Source: an uncultured Porphyromonas sp.
GTDB lineage: Bacteria > Bacteroidota > Bacteroidia > Bacteroidales > Porphyromonadaceae
Direction of reading: 5' to 3'
DNA: 64,000 nucleotides
Assembly: GCF_900541275.1 (NCBI RefSeq)
Contig: NZ_UQJH01000001.1
Coordinates: forward strand, 186,001-250,000
A program made the translations under genes and the position numbers. Position 1 is the first letter of the stretch; every line of letters starts with the position of its first letter. The notes below the pieces were generated by a model. That model searched no databases. It was not told the DNA's origin and was given only the letters and a program-made list of their open reading frames with translations. Positions 40,983 to 48,955 of the stretch are shown piece after piece.

Positions 40983-42401
40983 ATGAAAACGATAGACTTC
41001 AAGGCTGTCCCCAAGCGGGATTGGATCAAGTTTGGCGCTTGGGCGATCGCCCTACTCTTATTTGCCATTTGGGTGGGCAGTGTGTGGCTCTTTGTGGTCC
41101 CTACCCTGCTGATTTTTGACAATTATATCACCCACATTATCCCCTGGCGGTGGTGGCAGAGCTCCTCGAGTAAGACTCTGCGCAGCACGATGCGACTCGT
41201 AGAGGACATCGTTGTCGTCCTGATAGCGGTACAGGTACTCAATATCTTTTTCTTCCAAAACTTCAAGATCCCCTCTTCCTCCCTGGAGAAGACCTCACTT
41301 GTGGGCGATCACCTCTTTGTCTCTAAGCTGAGTTTTGGACCGAGATTACCGATGACCCCGCTCGCTTTTCCTTTGGTGCACAATCAATTCCCCTGGAATG
41401 GGAAGAAAGCCTACATCGATAAGCCTCAGCTCCCCTATAAGCGCATCAGCGGTCTTGGTCGTCTTAAGCGAAATGAGCTGGTAGTCTTCAATTTCCCCGC
41501 CGGAGACACTGTCCCACTTAAGGTGACCAATCCTGACTACTACACCCTCTGTCACCTCTATGGGAGAGATCGGATCTGGAGTGATCCTCGCACGTTTGGC
41601 AAGGTGGTCGCACGTCCCGTGGATATGAGAGATCACTATGTCAAGCGCTGTGTAGGGCTTCCCGGAGATGATCTTGAGGTGCGACACAACGCCCTTTATA
41701 TCAATGCGAAGGAGGTTGATACACCGCCTCACGCTCAGCTCAATTACTTCGTACAGACCGATGGCACGATGCTGTCGGAGGATGAGCTGTATGAGCTGGG
41801 GGTGGCTCGAGACGATATCGCTCTGCTGGATGGGCTAGACCAGTCTTACTATCCTCTCTATGAGCAGCTGGGCTTTACCGGAGATATGACTAAGGGCTTC
41901 GGGCTGATCTACCATCTGCCCCTCACCAAGTCTATGCGGGAAACGCTGCAAAAGCACAGTGGGGTCCTCCATATCGAGGTGGAGCCTGATCCCGGACAGT
42001 CGGTCTTCACGACATACCCTCTTAGTGACTTATTTGACTGGACGAGGGATAACTATGGACCGATCCACATCCCGGCCAAGGGCGAGACAATCCCTCTAAC
42101 AGCGGAAAATCTGGCACTCTATGAGCGGTGCATCCGGAACTTTGAGCATCACACGGTAGAGAAGACCACATCGGGTGTACTGATAGATGGCAAGCCAGCC
42201 TCGTCGTACACCTTTGAGATGGACTACTACTTCATGATGGGAGATAATAGGCACAACTCTGCCGACTCCAGAGCCTGGGGCTTCGTCCCTGAGGATCACA
42301 TCGTTGGCAAGCCTCTCTTCGTCTGGCTATCGCTGGATAAGGATAGGGACCTCCTCCACGGCAAGATCCGGTGGCGGAGATTTGGAACTGTGCTGAAGTA
42401 A
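40983..42401 (+). CDS. lepB: Signal peptidase I
   Basis: Cleaves signal peptides of exported proteins at the outer face of the inner membrane. It is a large Bacteroidetes-type enzyme of 472 residues. Two hydrophobic segments (about 16-47 and 73-92) precede the catalytic Ser100 in KIPSSSLEKT. The general base Lys221 lies in HYVKRCVGLPGD, and the final box is MGDNRHNSADSRAWGFV. The Ser-Lys separation of 121 residues is much more than the 55 of E. coli LepB, and a further 150 or so residues separate Lys221 from the final box. It is coupled to dapB; wbqC begins 11 bp after the stop. Confidence 0.93.
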   Translation: MKTIDFKAVPKRDWIKFGAWAIALLLFAIWVGSVWLFVVPTLLIFDNYITHIIPWRWWQSSSSKTLRSTMRLVEDIVVVLIAVQVLNIFFFQNFKIPSSSLEKTSLVGDHLFVSKLSFGPRLPMTPLAFPLVHNQFPWNGKKAYIDKPQLPYKRISGLGRLKRNELVVFNFPAGDTVPLKVTNPDYYTLCHLYGRDRIWSDPRTFGKVVARPVDMRDHYVKRCVGLPGDDLEVRHNALYINAKEVDTPPHAQLNYFVQTDGTMLSEDELYELGVARDDIALLDGLDQSYYPLYEQLGFTGDMTKGFGLIYHLPLTKSMRETLQKHSGVLHIEVEPDPGQSVFTTYPLSDLFDWTRDNYGPIHIPAKGETIPLTAENLALYERCIRNFEHHTVEKTTSGVLIDGKPASSYTFEMDYYFMMGDNRHNSADSRAWGFVPEDHIVGKPLFVWLSLDKDRDLLHGKIRWRRFGTVLK

Positions 42402-42412
42402 GGAAAAGTGGT

Positions 42413-43015
42413 ATGCTCTCTCTGCCCACCCTCTTTGCTCCTGCAATCCTGCAGGTCAAACTGATGATGGATCATCCTAATGCGGTGATCAACGTGAGTG
42501 AGCAGTATCAGAAGCAGACGCTCCGCAATCGGACCTATTTCCTTACCCCACAGGGCGCTACACCTTTTACGATACCGGTGGAGCGCTTTGCCTACCCCTC
42601 TCCGCCCACGTCAGAGATCTATCTTGCCGAGCACGATCACTGGAGACATCGGCTGGAGGAGGCACTGCGCTCCTCGTACTGCTCCACGCCCTACTGGCAG
42701 TTTTATGAGGATCAAGTGATCTCTCTCTGTCATTGTGAGGTGGGAGGTAGGCTCATTGACTTCAATCAGCATTGGCTCACCTTTATCCTCGGAGAGTGGC
42801 GTATTCCTACCCCCACGATAGTATCTGAGGGTGTGAGAGATGAGGCTCAGAGGTCTGACATCGCCCTACCCTCTCAGCTGCGTGAAGGTAGGGCGGTCCT
42901 ACCGAGGTACTGGCAGGTCTTTGAGGATCAGAGTGGATTCGTACCCAACCTGTCAGCACTCGACCTACTCTTTCACTTAGGTCTGGAGGGCCGACTTTAT
43001 CTCAATAGGCTATGA
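42413..43015 (+). CDS. WbqC-family protein
   Basis: A 200-residue protein of the WbqC/WbqC-like family, found near polysaccharide and lipid-modification genes but of unclear biochemistry. Motifs include an N-terminal LSLPTLFAPAILQVKLMM, the N-R-x-x-F-type RNRTYFLTPQGATPFTIPV, the HWRHRLEEALRSSYCSTPY helix, and the WLTFILGEW stretch. The frame opens at 42371 in lepB, but the ATG at 42413, preceded by AAGGAAAAG, gives the family N-terminus. The stop overlaps the ATG of the M64 peptidase (4 bp). Confidence 0.85.
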   Translation: MLSLPTLFAPAILQVKLMMDHPNAVINVSEQYQKQTLRNRTYFLTPQGATPFTIPVERFAYPSPPTSEIYLAEHDHWRHRLEEALRSSYCSTPYWQFYEDQVISLCHCEVGGRLIDFNQHWLTFILGEWRIPTPTIVSEGVRDEAQRSDIALPSQLREGRAVLPRYWQVFEDQSGFVPNLSALDLLFHLGLEGRLYLNRL

Positions 43016-44298
43016 ATAAGATCTTTCGACTGACTCTGCTGCTATGTGCACACCTTCTCCTGCCCTGTCGCCTTATAGCCCAGGACTTCGGAGAGTACTT
43101 TATCGACCAGACCCTACGCCTGGACTATATCTTCTCCGGAAATGCCAGTGTTCAGGACATCTCCCTGCTGGCTTACTACAAGATTCCTCGCTGGTATGGC
43201 AAGAGGCATCGCTTAGCCGAGACGCCGATGAAGGGGAATGGCACGATCACAGTCAGAGACCTTGCCACCGGGAGGGTGATCTACAAGCATCCTTTCTCGT
43301 CGCTCTTTCAGGAGTGGCTGAGTTACCCACAAGCACAGGAGAGTGGCAGGAGAGCCTTTGAGAATGTCTCTCTGATCCCTATGCCGAAGCAACCGGTGGA
43401 GGTTAGTCTCGAGCTCCGAAATAGCCGTCACGATGTCATTGCCTCCATGACACAGCGCATAAACCCGCACGATATACTGATGACCCCGCTCGGTGAGCAG
43501 GGTATCCTGCCCTACACCACTCTTCAAGCCCCCAAGGACAGTTCTCGAGCAATCCATATAGCATTTGTAGCTGACGGCTATACGGAGGATGAGATGGAGG
43601 ACTACTTGGCGGACGCCCATAAGGCTGTAGAGTCGATCTTCGGGCACGAGCCCTTCAAGTCTTTGCGTGACCGCTTCTCGATCATAGCAGTTCGCTCTCC
43701 CTCAGCAGAGAGCGGTGCTTCCATTCCCTCTAAGGGGATCTGGAGGGACACCGCGCTCGGCTCACACTTTGACACCTTCTATAGTGAGCGCTACCTCACG
43801 ACACTACACCTCCGCAAGCTGCACGACCTCCTCGCCGGGACGCCCTACGAGCATATCATCGTACTGGTCAATACACCCCACTATGGCGGAGGCGGGATAC
43901 TCAATTCGTACAACCTCTCGATGACTAAGCATCCGGCATTTGTCCCAGTGGTGACGCATGAGTTTGGACACAGCTTTGCCGGACTGGCGGACGAGTATGC
44001 TTACGAGGCAGAGCAGATACCGATGTATCCGACCGATGTGGAGCCGTGGGAGCAGAATATCACTACGCTGAAGGAATTTAGTGCCAAGTGGGTCGACCTG
44101 CTACCCGCAGAGGTGTCCGCCATACCGACTCCAGAGGAGTGCAACTATCCCGTGGGGGTGTACGAAGGAGCCGGCTATAGCCTTAAGGGTGTCTACAGAC
44201 CCTCTAAGGACTGTCGTATGAGGACCAATACCAATCCTGAGTTTTGCCCGGTTTGCCAGAGGGCAATCCGCGAAGTGATTGACTTCTACACAGACTAA
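43012..44298 (+). CDS. M64-family (IgA peptidase-like) metalloprotease
   Basis: A 428-residue secreted zinc metalloprotease. A signal peptide (about 1-24, ending CRLIAQ) is followed by an N-terminal beta-rich domain (about 25-165) and the M64 catalytic domain. The latter shows FVADGYTEDEM near residue 186 and zinc-binding HEFGH at 316-320, followed by SFAGLADEY. Cysteines (CNYPVG, CRMRTN, CPVCQRA) near the end could form disulphides. M64 peptidases of Bacteroidetes are related to Clostridium ramosum IgA protease, but substrates here are unknown. Start coupling to wbqC suggests one transcript. The amidinotransferase-like gene is convergent 10 bp away. Confidence 0.9.
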   Translation: MNKIFRLTLLLCAHLLLPCRLIAQDFGEYFIDQTLRLDYIFSGNASVQDISLLAYYKIPRWYGKRHRLAETPMKGNGTITVRDLATGRVIYKHPFSSLFQEWLSYPQAQESGRRAFENVSLIPMPKQPVEVSLELRNSRHDVIASMTQRINPHDILMTPLGEQGILPYTTLQAPKDSSRAIHIAFVADGYTEDEMEDYLADAHKAVESIFGHEPFKSLRDRFSIIAVRSPSAESGASIPSKGIWRDTALGSHFDTFYSERYLTTLHLRKLHDLLAGTPYEHIIVLVNTPHYGGGGILNSYNLSMTKHPAFVPVVTHEFGHSFAGLADEYAYEAEQIPMYPTDVEPWEQNITTLKEFSAKWVDLLPAEVSAIPTPEECNYPVGVYEGAGYSLKGVYRPSKDCRMRTNTNPEFCPVCQRAIREVIDFYTD

Positions 44299-44308
44299 GA
44301 AGCACCGA

Positions 44309-45229
44309 TCAGTACCTCCTGACCAAGGGCTGAGTGGTGCACCGGAGCAAGCCTCCCAGCTTGCTCACCTCCCTGTATGGGGTCGTCAGCACTTCCAGTC
44401 CTCGGGTCTCAAGCCAACCCTTCAGCCTCGCGAAGGAGCTGTCTATGATCACCTTTCGCGGGGAGAGACTAAAGATATTTGTATTCATCTCAAAGAACTC
44501 CTCACGTGTAATGGAGAAGACATTCTCCGGACCGAAGAGTGAAACAAGGAACTCATAGTCAGAGTAGTGGCGGAATGCACCCGGGAAGATGATTGCCAAG
44601 CCCTCCCCTACCGGCTGGAAGGCACAGTCAAGGTGCAAGACGCCCCGATAGGGGTCGTGGTCATCCTTGATCAACTGCAGTGGGATGATCTCTCGTCCAG
44701 GGAAAAGACCCTTGAGGAAGCCTATGGCATACTTGTTGGTTCGTGCGGTGCTGTAGCGGTCGAAGTCGGTTGTCAGGTGGCATCCCAAGAGTATCCGTCC
44801 ATCTCTAAGTAGCGTCACATCGCCACCCTCCACTGAGACGTAATCGGGTGCCGTCACTATCTTATCCGGCTCGATCTGAGACCAGATCGCATCGTACGCC
44901 TTCATCTCCTGCTCTCTATCCGCAATGATATTGGCACGGACAAACGTATCTCCGATGACAAACCCCACATCCCGAGCAAAGATCTGTTGCATACCCCTAT
45001 GTCGACCGGGGCGCAAGACAGTCACGCCCTCCCTCTCCATCAGTGAGACAAATGCCTCCACTTCGCGATTGAGATCCTCATCCAGAGGATATTGGTCGTG
45101 AAGGATGGTGTGGTACGTCTTGGCGTCGTAAGCTTCCTCCAGTGCCGGAGGCTCACCATTATGGAAAGCGACACCGGCCACGACCGTATCCAGCTCTCCT
45201 ACTTCGTCTAATATCTTTAAGTCAATCAT
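44309..45229 (-). CDS. Guanidino-group-modifying enzyme (amidinotransferase/arginine-deiminase family)
   Basis: A 306-residue pentein-fold enzyme acting on a guanidino substrate such as arginine or a derivative. Core residues are all present: F-A-R-D at 84-87, E-G-G-D at 134-137, His199 in LHLD (198-201), and catalytic Cys297 in RCTTQPL. The length and motif order fit arginine deiminase, dimethylargininase or amidinotransferase-like proteins; which reaction it catalyses cannot be told from the sequence. It is not the secreted peptidyl-arginine deiminase type, as no signal peptide is present. A -33/-7 promoter places the likely transcription start at the ATG. It lies after miaA and convergent to the M64 gene. 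Confidence 0.82.
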   Translation of the reverse strand: MIDLKILDEVGELDTVVAGVAFHNGEPPALEEAYDAKTYHTILHDQYPLDEDLNREVEAFVSLMEREGVTVLRPGRHRGMQQIFARDVGFVIGDTFVRANIIADREQEMKAYDAIWSQIEPDKIVTAPDYVSVEGGDVTLLRDGRILLGCHLTTDFDRYSTARTNKYAIGFLKGLFPGREIIPLQLIKDDHDPYRGVLHLDCAFQPVGEGLAIIFPGAFRHYSDYEFLVSLFGPENVFSITREEFFEMNTNIFSLSPRKVIIDSSFARLKGWLETRGLEVLTTPYREVSKLGGLLRCTTQPLVRRY

Positions 45230-45236
45230 AGTAAGG

Positions 45237-45269
45237 CAAATATAGGATTAATTCTCCTTCTCCTCCAAG
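45237..45269 (-). promoter_or_regulatory. Probable leaderless promoter of the amidinotransferase-family gene
   Basis: On the minus strand CTTG (45269-45266) is followed after 21 bp by TATATTTG (45244-45237), the best -33/-7 pair in this window. The ATG begins only 7 bp after the -7 box, where transcription should start, so the mRNA may be leaderless. The promoter overlaps the end of miaA. Confidence 0.6.
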
Positions 45270-46126
45270 TTTAGCAGCCTGATGCCCGGTATTTTCTCAA
45301 AGAATGTGATCTGCTTCCTAGCGTACACTCGGCTATTTTTCTTCACCCTATGGATTGCTTCGTCCAGCGAGCATTGGCCATCCAAATATTGGATCACCTC
45401 CTTGTACCCGATGGTATTAAGCGCATTGCAGTCCCGATATGGGAGTAGACTACGAACCTCCTCGACAAGCCCGCTCTGAAACATCTGGTCCACCCGCCGA
45501 TTGATCCTCTCATAGAGGATAGGACGGGGACGAAATAGACCCCATACCTCATGCTCATATGGAAAGATGCGTGGAGTATGGGTGTGCCAAGAGGAAAAGG
45601 GACGGTGGGTGGTAAGCCAGACCTCCAGCGCACGGATCATCCGCTTGTGGTTATTGCCATCCACGGAGGCGAGGTACTGAGGGTCCACCTCCGCCAGTCG
45701 GGACTTGATGGGACCGATCCCATGAGCCTCAAAGCACTCCCACAGTTGTCGCCTTACCTCAGGATCCGGCTCAGGGATAGGATCCATCCGGTAGAGGAGC
45801 GCCTGAATGTACATCATCGATCCGCCAACGACAAGAGCGGTATCATGAGTCGTGAGTACCTCATCAACGACTGCGAGGGCATCTGCTGCGTAGTCGTATG
45901 CATTGTAGGGCTCGGTGACCTCACGCGTAGTCACGAAGTAGTGACGGATCTCACTCATAGCCTCAGGAGAGGGGGCATCGGTCCCGATGCTCATCCCTCT
46001 GTAGAGCTGCCTGGAGTCAGCCGATATGATAGGTATGGAGAGCGAACGAGCCAGCTCTACGGCATAAGCGGACTTACCCACTCCGGTAGGTCCGGTCAGG
46101 ATGATCAGCCGCTTATCTTTCGTCAA
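45248..46126 (-). CDS. miaA: tRNA dimethylallyltransferase
   Basis: MiaA isopentenylates A37 of tRNAs reading UNN codons. The 292-residue protein shows the P-loop GPTGVGKS at 12-19, ISADSRQLYRGMSIGTDAP near residue 34, VVGGSMMYIQALL near 100, and the C-terminal IGYKEVIQYLDG and KNSRVYARKQITFF motifs. The start overlaps the stop of the preceding gene by 4 bp, so it is the last gene of the pyrF-lpx run. Confidence 0.95.
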   Translation of the reverse strand: MTKDKRLIILTGPTGVGKSAYAVELARSLSIPIISADSRQLYRGMSIGTDAPSPEAMSEIRHYFVTTREVTEPYNAYDYAADALAVVDEVLTTHDTALVVGGSMMYIQALLYRMDPIPEPDPEVRRQLWECFEAHGIGPIKSRLAEVDPQYLASVDGNNHKRMIRALEVWLTTHRPFSSWHTHTPRIFPYEHEVWGLFRPRPILYERINRRVDQMFQSGLVEEVRSLLPYRDCNALNTIGYKEVIQYLDGQCSLDEAIHRVKKNSRVYARKQITFFEKIPGIRLLNLEEKEN

Positions 46127-46746
46127 AGGGGAAAGTCCTCAGTGGGGACCTCGTTGTCAAATTCCCCCGACTCATCTGAGGTGCCAAAGCCCTCAGGATC
46201 GATCTCTGTGCTGTCGAAGGCATCGCTCCCATACTCATCGGGAGTAGACTCCTCATTCAGCTTCTTCTTTCCTGTCTCGACAACCTCAGCGTCGACGGAC
46301 TTGACCTTCGGCTCCTCCTTTTTCTTGACCTCCTCCGGCAATCTCTGGAGTGGCGGCTCTCCCTCTGATCGAGAAAGGACATAGGAAGAAGGGAGACTAC
46401 CGGAGCTGATCTCGCGTAGCTCTATGTAAAATGCCCTCGACCGGTCAGGGTCATAGAATAGCATTAGTCGCTGTCGCTCAGTGTCAAGGAGCTCAGAGAG
46501 ACGCGTGCGCTCCATAAGGAACACATCCTCATCAGAGCGGCTGTGGGGTGGCTCCACCTCATAGATCGTCACCTTTTGACTCCAAGTATGGTCAGTAATA
46601 TGGATCAGACTTGGCTCCACAGGAGAGTAGCCGATCTCATCGTAGAGTGCGTTGCGCAGATCGCCAAAGGTGGCCTCACTGCCGATCCTGAGGTCTCGAC
46701 GGAAGGATCGAGCTTCCGGAGAAACGATGACAAAACGATAGATCAT
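46123..46746 (-). CDS. Plasmid pRiA4b ORF-3-like family protein
   Basis: A 207-residue cytoplasmic protein. Residues 1 to about 115 resemble the PRiA4b ORF-3-like (IS1096 TnpR-passenger-like) domain: MIYRFVIVSPEARSFRRDL, ATFGDLRNALYDEIGY, and a strand pattern with RLMLFYDPDRSRAFYIELRE. Residues about 130-207 are a highly acidic, Ser/Glu/Asp-rich tail with no predicted fold. Despite the domain's name there are no mobile-element features here. The gene is fixed between lpxA (10 bp upstream) and miaA (4-bp overlap). Function is unknown. Confidence 0.72.
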   Translation of the reverse strand: MIYRFVIVSPEARSFRRDLRIGSEATFGDLRNALYDEIGYSPVEPSLIHITDHTWSQKVTIYEVEPPHSRSDEDVFLMERTRLSELLDTERQRLMLFYDPDRSRAFYIELREISSGSLPSSYVLSRSEGEPPLQRLPEEVKKKEEPKVKSVDAEVVETGKKKLNEESTPDEYGSDAFDSTEIDPEGFGTSDESGEFDNEVPTEDFPL

Positions 46747-46756
46747 ACTCAGAGTC

Positions 46757-47548
46757 TCAGCCCTTCACTATTCCGCGCTTGGAGTTACGAATAAAGTCCA
46801 GTATTCTGCGTCGCTCTGGAGTGTCATCCAGAGACGACTTAATCTCCTCTAAGGCATCGCTCACATTAAGTCCCTGAGCATAGAGGATGCGGTAGGCATC
46901 GCCGATGAGGCTGATCTCGCCCTCAGTAAAATCCCTCCGACGGAGACCGACCAGATTGATCCCACAGAAGGCAATCGGCTCACGTGCTACCACAGCATAG
47001 GGAGGTATATCCTTAGTCACCTTACTGCCTCCCTGCGTCATACTATGACGTCCGATGCGGGTGAACTGATGCACTAAGACTGAACCGCTTAGGATTGCCC
47101 AGTCGTCTATCTCCACTTCACCGGCGATCTGCGATGCGTTACCGATAATCACGTGATCTCCAAGTACGCAGTCGTGTGCCACATGTGCATAGGCCATAAT
47201 GAGGCAGTCGCTACCTATGACGGTCTTGTCACGTGAGGCGGTACCACGACTCACGGTGACATACTCACGGATCACCGTCCTATCACCTATGTAAGCGGTC
47301 GTTTCCTCGCCCCTAAACTTCAGGTCCTGAGGCACCCCGGCGATCACTGCGTAGGGATGGATCTCACAGTGGCAGCCGATCCTGGCACCAGACCTGACTA
47401 TTGCCCCGGCATGGATATGCGTCCCGGTACCTATCTCCACATTGTCCTCAACAATTGCAAAAGCATCGATCCGGACACCCTCTCCCAATACCGCTCCGGC
47501 ATTGACAAGTGCCAGCTGGCTGATAGATATATTCTTCTCTTCTGTCAT
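46757..47548 (-). CDS. lpxA: UDP-N-acetylglucosamine acyltransferase
   Basis: LpxA adds the first acyl chain to UDP-GlcNAc in lipid A synthesis. It has 263 residues from the ATG at 47548. The left-handed beta-helix is built from hexapeptide repeats ([IV]GXGXX-like, e.g. VLGEGVRIDAFAIVED) and the catalytic His lies in MAYAHVAHDCVLGD. A helical C-terminal domain (FTEGEISLIGDAYRILY) follows. A GTG at 47563 gives a five-residue longer alternative that overlaps lpxC/fabZ. Gene order lpxD-lpxC/fabZ-lpxA matches Porphyromonas. Confidence 0.95.
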   Translation of the reverse strand: MTEEKNISISQLALVNAGAVLGEGVRIDAFAIVEDNVEIGTGTHIHAGAIVRSGARIGCHCEIHPYAVIAGVPQDLKFRGEETTAYIGDRTVIREYVTVSRGTASRDKTVIGSDCLIMAYAHVAHDCVLGDHVIIGNASQIAGEVEIDDWAILSGSVLVHQFTRIGRHSMTQGGSKVTKDIPPYAVVAREPIAFCGINLVGLRRRDFTEGEISLIGDAYRILYAQGLNVSDALEEIKSSLDDTPERRRILDFIRNSKRGIVKG

Positions 47549-47555
47549 TTTCCTA

Positions 47556-48950
47556 TCATTCACCCTCGTTATTAGCCACCACCTTGGCCACCACCTCTGT
47601 CTCGCAGACGATATTGTCCCCTACGTAGCCCACACCACGTACTCGAGCAAATCCATGACGTACAGGTGCCAGAGGCTTGACACGAAATATCACCGTATCC
47701 CCAGGCATTACTTTTTGTCTGAATCGGGCATTCTCAATGCGTGCTAGGTAGGTCGAGTGTGGTCCTGGCTCATCCATTATGTGGAGTACGAGGATCCCCG
47801 CAATCTGAGCAATCGACTCCACGAGCAGCACCCCGGGGACAATGGGTTCACCGGGGAAGTGTCCCACGAAGAAAGGATCTCCGGCAGAGTAATTCTTTAG
47901 TCCTATAGCCTGATCGACAGTGAGATCTAACATCCTATCCACCATGAGCATCGGGTAGCGGTGGGGCAATATCCGCATAATCTCACGGGTGTCGAGTAGT
48001 GGCTTTGCACTTAGGTCGACAGCGGGGGGGAGGGACTCCTCCCCCTCAATCTCCTCAAAGAGCTTCATACAAAGCCTGCCATTGATGGTATGACCCGGCT
48101 TTGTGGCAATCACACGTCCCATGATCCGACAGCCTGCAAGTGCCAGATCTCCCAGCACGTCGAGGAGCTTGTGTCGTGCAGGTTCATTTGGGTAAGCAAG
48201 TGGTCTGTGACTGATGTAACCAAGCGTAGAGGCGTCACTGTGATCCACCCCAAGCTCATCTGAGAGCTTGTCGAGATCGGTCTGAGCGAGCTGACGATCG
48301 TAGATCACCAGCGCATTGTCCAGATCCCCACCCTTGATCAGATTATTAGCAACCAGAGCCTGCACCTCTCTCACGAAGACAAAAGTCCTCGCCGGGGCTA
48401 TCTCACCGGCAAAGTCATCTCCTATCTCATAGGACGCATACTGATGAGTCAGGATGGGAGAGTCGTAAGAGATCAGCGCATCAACAGCGAAAGTATCATC
48501 CGGAAGGAGTGTCAGCCTTGCACCCGATGCTTCATCAAAGACCTCGATCTTACGCTGCACTTTGTAGACTCTTGCTTTAGCGCTCTGCTCCGCGAGACCT
48601 ACTTCGCCGATCTTATCAACGTAAGGCTTAGCGCTTCCGTCCAAGATCGGTGCCTCAGGTCCGTCTAGCTCGATGAGGCAATTGTCTACCCCCATAGCCG
48701 ACAGCGCTGCCATCATATGCTCGATAGTGCAGACAGAGAAGTCCCCATCTCTCAATGTCGTGCAGCGATCGGACTGAGTGGCATACCGGACGAGGGCGGG
48801 CAAGATAGGCTTACTCGGCAGGTCGGTCCTACAGATACGGATGCCGTGATTCTCCTCCGCTGGCAAGGCTCTGAGGTGGATATACCGCCCGGTGTGTAGG
48901 CCCTTACCCTCCAGCTCAAACGATCCTCCCAGGGTGTGTTGGTACGCCAT
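47556..48950 (-). CDS. lpxC/fabZ: Bifunctional LpxC deacetylase / FabZ dehydratase
   Basis: A fused two-enzyme protein of 464 residues from the ATG at 48950. Residues about 1-305 form LpxC, the Zn-dependent deacetylase that commits to lipid A: the metal ligands are in TIEHMMAALSAMG and in HKLLDVLGDLALAG. Residues about 315-464 form FabZ, the 3-hydroxyacyl-ACP dehydratase: catalytic His in LPHRYPMLMVDR and Glu in PGVLLVESIAQ. The fusion puts the competing uses of 3-hydroxyacyl-ACP in one polypeptide. A GTG at 48959 (overlapping the lpxD stop) is an alternative start. Confidence 0.96.
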   Translation of the reverse strand: MAYQHTLGGSFELEGKGLHTGRYIHLRALPAEENHGIRICRTDLPSKPILPALVRYATQSDRCTTLRDGDFSVCTIEHMMAALSAMGVDNCLIELDGPEAPILDGSAKPYVDKIGEVGLAEQSAKARVYKVQRKIEVFDEASGARLTLLPDDTFAVDALISYDSPILTHQYASYEIGDDFAGEIAPARTFVFVREVQALVANNLIKGGDLDNALVIYDRQLAQTDLDKLSDELGVDHSDASTLGYISHRPLAYPNEPARHKLLDVLGDLALAGCRIMGRVIATKPGHTINGRLCMKLFEEIEGEESLPPAVDLSAKPLLDTREIMRILPHRYPMLMVDRMLDLTVDQAIGLKNYSAGDPFFVGHFPGEPIVPGVLLVESIAQIAGILVLHIMDEPGPHSTYLARIENARFRQKVMPGDTVIFRVKPLAPVRHGFARVRGVGYVGDNIVCETEVVAKVVANNEGE

Positions 48951-48955
48951 TTCGA

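Noticed and set aside
46123..46746. PRiA4b-like gene as a mobile-element passenger
   Set aside because: No terminal repeats, transposase or target duplications are seen, and it is embedded in a tight housekeeping operon.
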